Notes: generated by a model not told the origin, from the sequence alone. 64,000 bases of DNA from Sipunculus nudus (GCA_026874595.1 CM049310.1:69451556-69515555); one strand, 5' to 3'; shown: positions 1-13,454, counted from the first letter of the stretch. A program made the numbers and translations.

Positions 1-904
1 GGTCCTGTTATAGTAATCAGACACATGTAGATTTTTAACATATTAGTTGTATTTTTTATTTACATTTATTTTTCATTTTATTGTTTAACATATTGTATTT
101 ATTAACACACAGAACCAAAACAACAGTAAAAATGGTATATCAGGGGTATGAACGCTGTTTTTTTCTGTCAGCGTGCTTCCGCAAGGAGACTGTTGAATGA
201 AGCCTAAATGAACTGATAGCGAGTGCGCGATGGAGGGAGGGAGAAAGAGAACAGTATATTCTGGTGCTGACGCATGATCACTGTTTTTGAAATATGAAAG
301 GGGGAAAAAAAAAGAAAAAAAACCTAAGAAGGTTATTAATTTGTTAAGTTGACCAGTTATTATTATTAATTATAGTATGTCTAATTTTAGTTCAGTGTCG
401 GCAGGTATGGATGTGCATTGCCTAAAGTTGAACAGATTTAAACTAATGGCGAACCCCGAGTGTATGGTTCTCTGAGGAATTCAATTAAATTAATGCAGTC
501 TCTGACTCCGCCACACGTGCGCCATTAGCAAAACCCGCTGAGGGAGCAGTCAGTGCAAAGACAGTTATATTTAGGCAGGACATCAAGTAAACGGGGTCTG
601 TCCGCCTCACAGGTGGTTTGATATAAGGTGTATATACAGGCGGGACGCTCAGACTGGAACAGGTGCTAAAATGACACACTTAATTGTTGTAAATACAGCC
701 CCATAAAGCATTAATATTATATTGAACGTACGGATTGAACGGATTCGTGCCTATATACCCAAGTGTTAGCGTTTTAATATATAATTCAGAACAGAGACGC
801 GCACCATCGCATCCTCACATAAATTTCAAGGAAAACTTTATTAAGTATTTATTAGAAAGAAAGTTGAAAATGATGATTATTACGCTCTTTTCCCAGCGCT
901 TTAC
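1..904. other. Non-coding AT-rich sequence, no gene seen
   Basis: Open reading frames here are short, lack recognisable domains and have no consistent splice context. There are A/T runs around 300-330 but no inverted termini or tandem array that I could define. Confidence 0.4.
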
Positions 905-914
905 CTAAAGGCCT

Positions 915-990
915 ACTACCTATATCCTAAGGAAAATCAGTAGCTTCTTTAGAAGCACCAGATTTTCCGCTGCCTCGGGAGCGTAAATGA
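915..990 (+). repeat. Dispersed repeat module R1, copy 1
   Basis: The segment contains GCTTCTTTAGAAGC, a perfect short palindrome, followed by CTGCCTCGGGAGCGTAA. The same order of words occurs in reverse orientation at 32278-32350 inside an intron of the SLC35F-like gene. Two similar copies 31 kb apart mean a dispersed repeat. I cannot assign a transposon class because the termini are not visible. Confidence 0.5.
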
Positions 991-1977
991 TAATAGGGAA
1001 TTTCACTTTTTTAAAATAAAATGTGCAAACTTATAGATAAAAGATTACATGCTTTTAGATATATACACGGAAACGAAAATGCAAATTGCAAATAAACATA
1101 TTTGAATGATTTTAATGAATAGCGCGGAACACATGTCCACATGAATCCTTTAATAGGGAGCACTTTTCCGTTGAGTGGACACAAAGAGCTGTGACCCTTT
1201 ACACGATCACCGTTTTTTAGGTTTACAGGTATGTTGATTTTTATACATTCAGAAGTATCTTTCCATGATAGCAATGGTTTTAATAGTTCGGCCGATTTAT
1301 GGGTTGTTTAAAATATTTTTTTTCAAAAGAAGCCCCGAGGGGGGAGGGGGGATTGCACATACTTCTTTGGGTCTACAATCTCTTGGGGACTTTGAACCCC
1401 CCGGCAGAATCTACTAATCAGTCGTTCGTTCATACGTGCAACTTGTGTGACCGATAATGAGGTTTCCTGTACGCCTTTAACAGATGAAAGTATGCCTGAG
1501 AAATAAGAGACGTCTGTAAGGTCGTAACAATGTGTATACAAATAACTCATGTGTCTGTTAACATGCCTTAGACTATACCCTGAACTGACTACACTGAATA
1601 AACACCGAGCTTCAAATAATACAAAGCATCTTTAATATAATTTCACGGTAGAATGCTTCTTTATACGATCGTTAAATCTACGATATTTCCCAAGCAATGA
1701 AGCTGTCGAACCTAAAAAAATTTCACTTAAAAATTCTGACACCCTGCACATGCTTCACATCTCTTTCCAAATTTTTTTTGGTGAGATTTTTCTTTCTATG
1801 CTGATATTTTGGGAAGGTTTCCTGGAGAATTCTAGCAGAAGTAATCATATAAGTTAAACACTTGACAAAAGATCCTGCAAAAACCTTAGGATTAAATTAT
1901 GCGTCGTTTAGTTCCTATCAGCTCACTACAAACATATGCATCAGATAGAGCCGTGGATTTTCCACGGGTGCAGCTAG
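991..1977. other. Non-coding sequence, nothing recognised
   Basis: No exon-like reading frame, no repeat boundary. A G-rich run (GAGGGGGGAGGGGGG) lies near 1338-1352. Confidence 0.4.
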
Positions 1978-2006
1978 TAATTATTATTATTATTATTATT
2001 ATTATT
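1978..2006. repeat. (TTA)n microsatellite
   Basis: About nine uninterrupted TTA/ATT units are read directly in the sequence. Confidence 0.9.
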
Positions 2007-3149
2007 GTTCATTTTCATAAAATGCTGAAATCATATTGACATGATAATATGTAAAACTGGCTCAAATAACCACATCTGTATGATACACAGATATACATAA
2101 ACATTGTCATATATGCATGCATTATAAACTGTTTCATGGAAAGATATCGTAAAATTAGTAAAAAAGGATAGGTGACAAATGTAGTTGTATTATCTAAAAG
2201 ATTTCTACCGTACCATCTGGAAAGCATCACTAAATACTTATGTATTACTTTTTTTAATACTGTAAGGTTTGCGCAGTTTCGTATTTTTGCGCTGAAGTAT
2301 AACAAAGCACAGTTCCATCTAGTAGCAAATCATTACATGATGGTAGGCATTAGGGGACCTTTATGGGCGAGTTATATGCAGACAGTCATATATATATATA
2401 CCAAGGAGTCATCTGATAGAACGAATTTGAGACCTTGTGGCCTGGACCCCCTTTTCCGGACCTGCATGTGGATTTTTTTTTGTCATTAGCCTTCTGAGTT
2501 GGACCCAGGTTTTTCTTAGTCCTGGACACGCCTATGTATTATAGTTGCATGATCGTTTGTTTCCCGCTTCCATGTGTGGCGTAAATGCCTGCAACGACTC
2601 TGTCAGGTACAGTGTTACTTACTAAGTCTGATTGAGCACTACTAACGATCAATGAGAAATTAATATCCCGCGTTATGGCAGGTACCTGTGTGTTGTACAA
2701 ACCACGATGGGAGACGTGACTGAGGTATGAATGAATATGGCAGGGCTGTCAGTGGACAAAGTCACTCATGCTCCTCGTGCTTGCTGCTTAACGTATTATT
2801 GTCTCCAATACTCTCAACTGGCTACATGGGTCATGCCAAATGCATGCCATTTGCTGCCGATAACTGCGTCGTCATTTATGGTTTCCCCCTTTTCCGTTTC
2901 CACGTCCACTCGGTTTATGTATATTGTAAATCATATTCTGGTATCTCTGACGAGTCAGGAATTTACCCACACCAGTTTTCTCTGGTGTACTACTCTTTGG
3001 AGAGAACATCGAGTGCATATCAGGTGATACCGTGACATCAATACAGAGCATTGTTATCAGAACACATATTTATCCCCCACCCTTTCCCCATTTAACTTGT
3101 ACATATATGTTTGTGTCTAAATATTGCATATTAATGATAACACACACAC

Positions 3150-3153
<4 letters not shown>

Positions 3154-3206
<53 letters not shown>
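3154..3206. repeat. (TA)n microsatellite
   Basis: About 26 TA units in a row, preceded by a short CA run (CACACACACG). The short Tyr/Ile-alternating reading frames on both strands here are only translations of this repeat. Confidence 0.95.
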
Positions 3207-3209
<3 letters not shown>

Positions 3210-4369
3210 AAATAAAAATTGATATATGTCCACAGGTCAGTTTACTAGCCAACTAAACAGGCTTCTTGATTAACCTAATGGAGATCTTCAGTTTCGTAAA
3301 ATTGGCAAGGTATCTGCGTCATATGTTTGATCGTTGTTACCATGGTTATGATTGGCTCTACCCTTTTTTGTTTCCATATCTTTGATCAAGAATACTAAGA
3401 GCATCTAGGGACCAGTGGACATCAAAGATTAAGTAAACTCATTGGTCTCGTTGTATGAAATCTCTGTTAAATGTTTACTTCTTGTTTAATTCTGTTCTTC
3501 ATTCGCCGAAGGATAAATGTCATGTGAAGTAGCCAATGTTTGAAGGGGGCCTATAGGCAAATCTGCGAAGTTCGTTCTTTTGTACAGACGTTGCAATGTC
3601 GATTCACTAGTACTTTTGGTAAAAATAATATTCTAGTATGAGAGCTATTTTATAGGACGAGAACATGTTTATACATGCAATCCTGAGCTGTGAACGTATG
3701 TAGAATCAGGCTTTAGTATATACGTGTGAATATATGATAGGCCTCCGTTTTGTATACATTTAAGTAATTATTAGTGTGTTTTACTAATTATGCCATCATC
3801 TAATGTGCTTGGATCAGGAGTGTAGCACGGATTATTGGAAGGGGAATGCCGGGATGCAGCAGAATATCTGCTGGCCAATGAGTGATGTATGTTAGAGCAT
3901 GAAAGCGCCAGATTTAACTAATACATAAACAAATGAAGATACAAAATTCGGGATACCACGTTGGAAAATATTTTCATATATGTTAAATATGCTGAAATTA
4001 TATACACAATGTTGTGATAGGCTCACACCAACATGAAGCCATAAGCTTAAGTCTTTGCAAAATTTAGTTGATACATATATTAATTTATAGTTTATACATA
4101 TATCCAGCTGTATACATATGTTATACATATATCATGTATGTGTAAGAATCAGCCAACTTCAAAATCCTTGTAACATTTTATGCTCAAAATAAGAGAAAAG
4201 GTTGATTTATTAATCATTTGTTTCTTGCGGATGAGAATGTACAGTAATGACCCTTAACGTAAACAAGACTGACATTTTCATATATTTAAAATTATATATT
4301 TACGTTCAAACTTTAATTTTCATAGGAGATAAATTGTGTCTATAAATGTCAAACAAATTCTACGAATTT

Positions 4370-4743
4370 TCAGCGAACAATGAGGCTGCAATTATAACTT
4401 TCCCCTCCCGCAAGGAGTTTGCATTGGAGACGTTCACATTTAAGGTACCATGAGAAGAAAATCCGTGGTCTAATTAGACGCAGGTCGCACGCAATGAGGG
4501 AGCAACTGCCACATGCCTGCTGAGAACGGTTTGTCCAACATTCCCCATACGTGCTTACGGGTTGTCTGCGAAATCGGGATTTTGCAAGACGGACATGCGT
4601 GCACGGGTGATTCTGCAAAAATATTTGGACGCAAACAGGCCGTAGGACCCCGTAAGCCGATTGTGACCAAGACTTTTCCTCCACCTCTACGTCCTCCACG
4701 GCCTCCATGGCACCCAAATTCGCGGGGTACGTACGGTCCATAA
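4370..4743 (-). other. GC-richer patch with overlapping open frames, unassigned
   Basis: This patch is clearly less AT-rich than its surroundings and stays open for 123 codons on the - strand (4370-4741) and 76 codons on the + strand (4513-4743). The predicted peptides have no motif I recognise. Composition alone could explain the openness. It could be an unrecognised exon or the CpG-richer part of an old repeat. I do not call a gene. Confidence 0.25.
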
Positions 4744-6954
4744 ATTCGTGCGTCCAGTTCGGACCAAAGCTTAAATAAATATGCCGGAAATGCTGACTTT
4801 ATACACGATCTTCACATGCATGTATATAAAAAAAATTTATGATGAGAGACGAAAATCCTTGCGATTTATTTGTGTTATAGCATTTTTTTTTCTATTTCTA
4901 CAATTAGTTAAGGTTAAAAAAAAACAGGGGCCGCATACCTATGATCCGCCCCTGCTTTAGATATTACAGTTTATACACACTGCCAGCGTCAAGTTGCGCC
5001 GAGTGACTGCTGAGGAGATTGTCAATATCTGACATTACATCTTTTTGTTCGATGGCTTCATCTTTTGTTGTCATTTCTCTTCAAGCGTTGCTGCTCATCC
5101 AGACTATTTACCATGACAACTATCGATCCCCGTTTTTTTTTTGTCATCATCGTTGTGGCTTCATTGTCTCCTTTCCTTTGAGACATGCATCATAATTACC
5201 GCAAGTCTTCCATTATATAGCTGAGTGCTTTCCAGTATCCATCCGTAGGGCTGCATCATCAATGATATTAATTAATATTTGAGGCAATGACAATATTTAC
5301 TTGTAAATGCTGTGCCATTTCCAAAGGCAAGCATATTGAACTCCATCAATTTTTTTATATATATCCATCAATTATGACTCCCATAAGAAACCCCTTTTAA
5401 AAATCCTACTTTTCACTTTTTATCTCCACATTTGTGGCCTCTTGACTTCTGCAGCTAATACAGTACCACAGGGATGAGATAAAAAAGGATAAGCTTTTGC
5501 TGGTTATTAGAATGTGTATCTGTGTGAAAATTTCCAAGATAAGGTGACAGGCCTAAACAATCTTTTATATTACAATTTATAATGGTTATGAAAAATTAAG
5601 TTCTCCGTAAAAAGGAACGTTTGGCATTTTATTCTTATCAATTGAAGATAAAATAAGTTCAAATAATCGTTTTTAGACAATTTATTTTTCAGATTATAAC
5701 AGCATCTATACTTCTCTGAAAGAACCTGTAAAATATCCTATCAAATATGTATAGTAGCAGATTAGAATGTAGAATTACGTCAGTTGGATCGCATTATCTT
5801 AAATCGTAATCATCGCGCAGTAGTTTTCCAGTGCGTAACAGATTTTTACCATTGCTTCAAATAATGATTTCTTTTGACAATTATGTAAATAATCTGATGC
5901 ACTTTTTGCTATTCAATATTAAAATGTTCTTCTTAATCTTGTTAAGAGGACCAAATCAAATGCTCAATATTTTCTTTAATTATAAAGTATTTTTTTTTGC
6001 AACTTAAGTTTAAAAAGATGGCTTTTCATTCACAGAAAAATAATATTTTCTTTTGGAAATGCCTTGACCTGATAGTTTGCTATTTTCCCAATTCATCACA
6101 CTTGTATTACATGCTATAAAACAAATTGTGTACATTCTAACATATGTTCCAATTTAGTTGACATTTAAACCATCGCCCAGAAAGAGGTATAATTTCAGTA
6201 CTTTCAATTTCACCCAACATATTTAAGAAATAAAGAACAAATATAACCAAATATGCAGACAGCATCATTTAGTACATCATAACTATGTAGTATATGGATC
6301 CTAGAAGATTCTAAGGTAGTTGGATATTGATTGTGAAGCTGCTGTGGTCAAACGTCGTTAAAGACAAACCCGGGGTCAACACCGCAGACGCGTTGAGTGA
6401 GGTGTATCTGGTCTCGGTGAGCATTGAAAGGGTCATTATGGTGTATATTCAAATAACACCTTTATTGATTACCATCGCTTTTAATGAGGCACCAGAGGGA
6501 AGGGCAAAAAAAAAAAAAGAATTCCCAGGCCTTGTTTGGTGACGTGTTTGGCACACGCGAACGTCATATCATGTCCTTAAACATCAAAACGTTTTATACC
6601 ATATTCCTTGTTTACCCAAGAAAGTGTGTGTGTGTGGGGGGGGGGAAGGTTCCACAAAACTTCAGTTTAGGATTGGCAACTATGACCTTAATATCTCAAG
6701 GTGGCATTTATAGAAGAAATATGATGAAAGTTTAAATTAACAAGATGACTGATTTTTCTACCATTGCTAATTAATATTTATTTTCTAAATGAGGTTTGAG
6801 AAAAGGTTCTTAGCATCATTTTCATAGGGGTCCCCTGTGCCATCCTTGTGAAAAAAAAAACCCATGTCTGATACATTACAATTGAACCTCCATTATATTT
6901 TCTGAAACAAGCAATGACGAAATGTCTGCGGGCAACCCATAACAGCCACCCCAT

Positions 6955-7075
6955 GACGTCTGATGAGTCGTGAGGTTATGTTACCCTCGTGTCTGTTTGT
7001 TTGCATGTTGTGCAGACTTGGACAATGAAGCGGACACATAGGATTACTTTGTCTAGGAGGAGGTGTGTTCTGTGA
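6955..7075 (+). repeat. Possible dispersed-repeat remnant with GAGGTTATG word
   Basis: GTGAGGTTATGTTACC followed by CGTGTCTGTTTGTTTG near 6970-7005 resembles a repeat end that also appears, degraded, at 13081-13135 (ATGAGGTTATGCG, then a T/G-rich run). Such segments are widespread in animal genomes. Class not established. Confidence 0.3.
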
Positions 7076-7584
7076 TAAGTGCCTTAAAAATCCTATTTCC
7101 CTAATAAGCTATTTATTTTGCCATATAAATTGTAGTACTAATCTAGTATTGCATTGAAATGGATAATGAGGTCGCTTAGTGGGCTCAGACCAAAATCCAG
7201 ATTATCTAATAATCACCTGTGTAGGTGTTACTATATATGATGATAAAAATTTACAAATTATTATGTACCATTGTCAAAAAGGCGTCAGACTGGGCGTGCA
7301 GTTTGTTCATTGAATCAACAGTATTCTGTGAAGCCCTGAGATGTGGTCCTTGTCATGCAAGAAGTAGGCCGTGCTAATGTCGTCCTTGTCAAGTGGAGTG
7401 GCTACTTAGCCGTGTCAACTCATTAATCAAATTGTCAGGCTGTAGATAACTAGTGCTGTCACAAACCGGTTCACCTGCCGGGCTGTCTCTAAGCTAGTCA
7501 GCCGCCACACGGGTAACGCATAAGATTGGAAAGGCTGTGTGAGCCAGCGGGTTTGATGAAAGCTGCAAAACTATCACCCGAAAA

Positions 7585-7640
7585 CGTCCATCAGCGGGTG
7601 ACGTCATCCGTTCAACACTCTATATGGTGATTAAATACGC
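7585..7640 (+). repeat. Local duplication unit with CRE-like palindrome, copy 1
   Basis: CATCAGCGGGTGACGTCATC followed by CGTTCAACACTC. The related segment at 8147-8197 differs at a few positions only. TGACGTCA (7599-7606) is the full palindromic CREB/ATF binding site. Whether it acts in transcription is unknown; it may simply be carried by a repeat. Confidence 0.5.
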
Positions 7641-8146
7641 GTGAAAAATGGAGATAACTAATTAAACGCATGATATAAAAGATGTCTCACCAAAAATAGG
7701 ATTTGTTATATAATTAACAGCGAGACTGATAAAAGAAAATGCTGTACTTCATACAAGACAATGGAAGCGAGCAGGTTTGAATAGTATGAAGAAATTCCAT
7801 AAACTAAAACGTTCAACACCATTTTGAAGGATGGATTTTAATTAAAAAAAGATACCTAATGAACACAATGGATATAAAATGTTTCACCAGCAATTCGGAT
7901 TTATTATATAAACAAAAGCGGGGGAAATAAAACGAAACGACACGTGTCAATTAAATTTGTAGGAGCTAAATGTTGGTTCTCGGCATGAAACTGAGGCGAC
8001 ACCGGAGGCGTCTTTAGCATGTACCGAGTTGACCTCTCCCGTTTGTTAAGGAAATCGACAAGGAACAAGAATGTCTGCAGCATGAGGCGGGCCATATCAC
8101 GTTGCTAAGCAGAGCGCTGATGAACCAAGGTGGATAAAAACAGTGA

Positions 8147-8200
8147 CATCAGCGGATGACGTCATCGGTTCAACGCTCCATTTCGGCTATGGTGATTAAA
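8147..8200 (+). repeat. Local duplication unit with CRE-like palindrome, copy 2
   Basis: CATCAGCGGATGACGTCATC followed by GGTTCAACGCTC, matching copy 1 about 558 bp upstream. Both copies are followed by GGTGATTAAA. TGACGTCA lies at 8157-8164. Confidence 0.5.
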
Positions 8201-9572
8201 GGACATGCTGTTTATTATTGATGCAGTTCCTGGCAACTAAAAACGCTTGAAAAGATGAAAATAACTACACAGTCTTTAGGAAAAAACATGTTTATGTGTT
8301 AGCAGAGGACAGAACATGAAAAAATTATTGTTCAATAAAAAAGTCTCGGGCATAATCAAAGCAATGAGATAATTACCAAAGAGACTTTAAATAATTTAGT
8401 TTGTATATATATATATAGTTTACTAAATATATTCTTTATTTTCAATACTCAGTGTCTCCGGTCAAGGATGGCGCATAAACTCACTTGACAAAGGATTAGC
8501 ACCCGCGTGTAAACTTCCTGCACAAGTTATATAAATTGGACCATTATAATTAGGAGAGCCTTATTTATACAGATAAGGGTTGGTGAATTATTAACTCAAC
8601 CAGAAATCTGAATGATGTGAGCAGTAATGTGATGGCTCCCATCTCGAATATTTTCCACAGACACAGACACAGAGAAGCTGCTATATGCCCACGGTTACAA
8701 ATCTGTTAAAAACAAGGGCAAACTAATATGAATTCATTGTGAACAATCATGCAGCGCGTTTTACTAGGTGATGAATTGGTTTGAAAAGGCATCCTAGTTT
8801 CCAGATGAAATCTTCGATCAGCATATCTTCAAAGGATTCGCTTTATATTTAGGTCCAAAGAATACCGACTGTTATACAGAAGAGATTTCAACAAAGAACT
8901 GTTGGTTTAAACATGCCCGCTAACAATTAAAACGAGTGGACACCCCTTGAACAGACTACAGGAAATTCTGCATTTTAAGATTGCTGAGAAACAGTGAAGG
9001 TATAAACTTTTTAAACTTCACAATTTTTAAGTTGAATGTTGATAGGTGGTATGTGAATATACGAGACATCTAAAGGATTTTCATTACCTGTCTGTAAAAA
9101 GTGGCACCAAGCCTTGTTTTTTATCTGTGAGCTGAATAAAAGTGTGGTCCTTTAACAAGTGCTAGGGAAAGACTTAACGTCATATGACAACAGTATATAC
9201 AAGTTATTGCTCATATGGAATTCAAAAGCAGCCAGAAATAAGATGTTCTCACGAATGAATGGACGGCCCTCAGCCGTGTCAGTTTCGGATGTGGTGACAA
9301 TACAGCGTCATCAAGGTAGGTCGATGACACTTAGAATGTCAAACAGCAAAACACTGAATATACATGACACCAATATAACTTATTTGTAGATGAATTCTGT
9401 ATATTTCATAAAGTGTGCTGTATGATTATTTTTTTTTCATCTAATTTGTGCCAAATGTCCTTTTCAAGCCAGGTACTAATCTCAAACAGAAATAATTGAA
9501 TACATTATCTGTAGAACACTATACATGTATTTGTTAATGAGGATTCATCCTTAAAATAATGAGAACATTCTA

Positions 9573-10286
9573 GTGGGTTCAAACTACGAACGTTAACGTT
9601 TGTACCAGCGGTGGCCATACGTCGGCAAAATTACGTTCACGAAAAGGATTTCTTTTTATTCCAACTACGAACGTGTTGAGTCAAACACATGTCCACTTTT
9701 ACGGACGTTTGCTAGCGTCTGGTATCGTTTGCAAGCGTCGCATTAATTTTTATCAGCGTAACCGTACTTTCCTCAACTTAGACATAGCGTGTGTGCAGAG
9801 GTCGCCAATTTTGGAGAACTTTGGCAATCGACCACTCAGCTTAGGTCAGCTGAGGTCAGCGCAGGCGACGCTCATATAAAATGTTGAGCTTTTTTTGGAC
9901 GCTTCCTGGCATTCTGGGGCTTCTGGGCTTCGTTGTCCAAAGTAACGACTACGCGGTGGATAGTACGTCATTACAAGCCCCTTACGTTTCCATCGGGTAC
10001 ACGTCACCTCCACTGCCGGCGTCAACAATCGCCGACGGAGCTTAACTTGGGCGAGCAATGCACAACTTTACCCAGCGCTCAGGAACGTTTACTAACGGAG
10101 CACAACATTCACCAACTTTTATTTCTAAGCGCCAGCAAATTTTCAGCCCGTTGAAAATTTTCAGCGACCAGGACGTTCGAAACCGTTCGCCAACAAACAT
10201 CAACTTTCATCAGCTTTTACTTGCGGAATTAGAAGTTTGCCCATACATCGGATAAGTCATGAAAAACGTTGTAGTGTGAACACAGC
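9573..10286. mobile_element. Non-autonomous DNA transposon with inverted termini
   Basis: The left end reads GTGGGTTCAAACTACGAACG; the right end, read on the - strand, begins GCTGTGTTCACACTACAACG. The two align with few mismatches, giving terminal inverted repeats of about 20 bp around a 714-bp body. The body is richer in CG/CGTT words than its flanks. It has open frames (for example 9673-9879, 9846-10058 on -, 9933-10154) but none resembles a transposase. A target-site duplication is not clear, so the superfamily is left open. Reading: old MITE-type element. Confidence 0.55.
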
Positions 10287-12480
10287 TTAAATATAAGCCA
10301 TTGTTTGAGTGGAACATGGTACACTTTGCAGGAGCGTTCGATGATAAGATTGGTAATAAAACGGCTGGGGAAGAGGTCCCCTTGTGCTAGTAATTTCGCT
10401 CACACGATGACTACCCAGTTGCAATCGCCCATGGTAATATTGTATTGTTTCTAAATCGTTTATTCAAATAAGTACTCAGTGGCAAGCGCTGGAAATAATC
10501 TGACTGATCAGTAAAGAATCGGGGGCATATATTGTTCTGAAGAATTATTGATATGTTTATTTGGTCGTCTTCTACAGTTATATAACTCTTTTATTCCCAG
10601 TGTAGGACTCATTTGAATTGCTGATGGAACTGGAAGTAAAGCACAAACACGTGTCCTTTGTAATGTTGTGATGTTATAACTGCCATTTAACTTACAATGC
10701 GTATTAACACTGGAAAAAATCTTAAAATAATGCAGTTAATATTTAAAAAGTCATAATAAGTAAATTGTTTTACCATTTGGAAGTAGGTTTAGGGAAATGA
10801 GACCACCAAGTCAAGTGCTAAAAGGACAACATTAATGGTACCACCTAACATATTGATTATGGAAATCACCACATATAATATAAAAGACATTTGGGAATTT
10901 ATGCCAAATTATGCATTCTTCATGGTAAGCTAATGAACGTGGACGATCGCCGCATGACTAGGCCTATTCAAGAAGTGCAATACACATTTTACCAGATCAT
11001 CAGGCTGGGAGTGATTACTAGGGGTAATCGAATACACTGAACATTCTGAGTTTTATGTCTAGGACGGGTGCGGAGTATAAACCGAACGCAGGGTATAAAA
11101 AAATCTGTATAACCTGTACAGTTTAAATGTCCATTATCAGTATATCTGCGTTGTGTAATAGTTCCAATAACTCCCTCCCGTGAACATCATAGTGCACAAA
11201 AGAAGGCGCATTCTTTCTATAATGACACCTTAAGACACGTCATCACAATAATCATAGCATCACTAAATTCAAGAAACAATACATGGACAAAAGTCAAGCA
11301 TTGGTACTAGAAATCTTTGACAATAAGCGCTATATATATATATATATATTTTTTCATGAGAAACAAGGCATTATGACAAGGATGTCTGGCAATATTTGTA
11401 TATAATACACCAATGACATAAGAAAGTCTGCTGAAATTCCTCATAGGTCTAATTAGAGTGTCTGCTTAGTCGAAGTCGTGTCTGCGCGGCATAATCAACA
11501 ATAATATTATTAAAAGGGCTAAATGTTTACTAGAGACTGCGACCAATATTTTTGTATATAATTCAGTAAGTTCACCAGCACAAAGAGGCATTACTGACAA
11601 ATTAATATTATAAGTTTAAAATAAGGTTAATTACCATAGACCGTTTAATCTAGACACTGACAGTTAGGAATATAGTACTGTTTACCAACCATCCGTGTTT
11701 AACATACCTGGAAATCGAGTAGGCGGCTAGAATAGTGACAATACCAAAGATCTCTTTTGTCTCACGATTCTTATGGCTTCAAGGAATATGGGAATCTAAC
11801 AGAAACATGACCAGCCTTCTAGAACAGTTACTATTTTAGGCTTTATCTATTTGTTTCCTTCAGAACAATCACTGTGGAATTGATTACATCTAAGGACCTC
11901 CTTGCTGTCGTGAATCTTTGACTTTTAATTTTCACCAAACCACATAAACATACCTGTGAAATCGATTTTGGCGATACAACAAACAATTTGAATCTTGTTA
12001 AGATATAGATAACTTATCCCAGAGGACACCTTCATCAAGTGGTCATCTCTATACTGTGTGAGCAGTTTTTGACATTTTTTTTTTATCCACTTTATTTTTT
12101 TATGTTGCGGTCATGGTCTCCATTTAGTGGGTACCTCTTAATTATGGGGGCAGTCTGGTCCAGTCCCAAGGGTTCCCAAATTACAGAGTTCACTGTATTG
12201 CGACGCCATTGTGGTGAGGTGATTGCAACAATATATAAGGAAGACTTCATTGATTGTCTCTTGGTCCATCCACTGGAAAAGACTTGATTATTTCCTTAGT
12301 TTTCCACTGTTTTTTTATAATTATTTGGCTTTAGAACAAGAAAAATAGATTAAAATGACCCTTATAAATGTCCTGATTTTACTGATCCGCTCAAAATTAC
12401 CCTTATTATGTTAAACTCAAAAGCCCATAATTTATCAGGATTTGATCAATATTCATTTAAAATTTGCTTAGGCGCTCAGC
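10287..12480. other. Gene-free interval
   Basis: AT-rich sequence with a short TA run near 11332-11349. No exon, RNA gene or repeat boundary that I can define. Confidence 0.4.
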
Positions 12481-12638
12481 AGCGTCAATTCACCGTCTGT
12501 TATCAAGGATGGTTGATTTGGCGATAAAGGGGTGTAGGTTATGGCATTTTTTATAATAAACCCACGGATATTGAAATATCTTTTTATCGAGTTATAGTGT
12601 CCCCTTGCTAAAAAGTGAGGGGGGTGGATATTAACGCC
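12481..12638 (-). mobile_element. MITE family A (GGGGCGTCAATT ends), short copy
   Basis: The left end GCGTCAATT and right end ATTAACGCC form a short inverted pair. The right part (CCCCTTGCTAAAAAGTGAGG, then GGATATTAACGCC) matches the terminal region of the copies at 34018-34265 and, inverted, 37043-37477. At 158 bp this copy is internally deleted. Confidence 0.5.
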
Positions 12639-12985
12639 AACCACCACCCCATCATCTATATTGATGTACCTGGAGACTCTGCGTGGACAAACAAACACTC
12701 GCACACAAATCACAAAAGTCAACTATTATATAAATCTCTATTATATGTATGAGCGGTAGTAACAATGACACCTTTGATTCTAGGTGACTTCGTTGCACTG
12801 TGAGATGCTCTGGTTATGGAAATTTATTTACCACACATCATCCCTACTGATTTATTACCATTAGACCCGCTAAGGGCAAGGCTAAAGACGGGCAACGGAA
12901 GCAGAGGTCTTGAATTATATATATTGTTATTGAACGCCAAAAATGTTAATGCATGAGGAAAACTGCTTGATTCAATGTATCATCC

Positions 12986-13060
12986 GATATTATAGCGAAA
13001 TACATGATTCAAAGCCACAGTGTCATAGATTTCCAGTAAGTCTGGACTCTTAAGTAGTTC
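12986..13060 (+). repeat. Direct repeat, copy 1 of 2
   Basis: GCGAAATACATGATTCAAAG, then CCACAGTGTC, AGTAAGTCT, CTCTTAAG. The same order of words recurs with substitutions at 13511-13585, about 520 bp downstream. A pogo-like MITE lies between the two. Confidence 0.5.
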
Positions 13061-13289
13061 TACCCAGGGAGAAATGTTTGCCTCCGCCATGAGGTTATGC
13101 GTTCATCCCTGTTCGTCTGTGCGTGTTTGCGCTCACCCAATCATGATCGGAATCTTATAAAGTCTTTCAGCAAAGATATAAACAAAATGTACCCTTTTCA
13201 ACTGTGTAAGGGAAGATAAAGTTTTTTGTACGGTAATGAAGGAAACACAATAGATCTTTTAATTGGAAAGTTGAGATGATTGTTTAGTA

Positions 13290-13454
13290 CGGTGAAACTC
13301 CTTCCTATGTAAAACTCAGTAAGACGGACAACTCACTAATGTGGACACTTAATCTCAGTCCCTTCAGATTTGCCTCTTTTTTATGTATAACGTAAACTCA
13401 ACAAAGCGGACAACTTACTATCCCCTGGTTGCCCGGCTTAGAGGAGTTCCACTG
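13290..13454. mobile_element. Short pogo/Tigger-like MITE
   Basis: The left end CGGTGAAACTCC and the right end GGAGTTCCACTG (CAGTGGAACTCC on the other strand) are inverted repeats. TA lies directly outside both ends (13288-13289 and 13455-13456), as expected for TA-targeting Tc1/mariner/pogo elements. The internal words GACGGACAACTCACTA and GCGGACAACTTACTA repeat each other. At 165 bp it is non-autonomous. Confidence 0.6.

Larger units (their letters stand above)
3207..9572. other. Long gene-free interval
   Basis: No exon chain, RNA gene or complete transposon could be supported across these 6.4 kb. Visible structure is limited to homopolymer runs (for example near 6508 and 6636), overlapping frames at 4370-4743 that I do not trust as coding, a short GGCCGC/CCGCCCCTG inverted remnant at 4926-4962, and a local duplication at about 7560-7680 and 8130-8260 described separately. 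Confidence 0.4.

Noticed and set aside
2727-3035. Two overlapping + strand frames of about 100 codons
   Set aside because: They overlap in different frames, have no domain motifs and no splice or poly(A) context; consistent with chance.
3070-3256. Tyr/Ile-rich frames on both strands
   Set aside because: Direct translation of the TA microsatellite.
4370-4743. 123-codon - strand frame as a gene
   Set aside because: No recognisable motif, overlaps an open + strand frame, and has no supporting splice partners; listed only as an unassigned patch.
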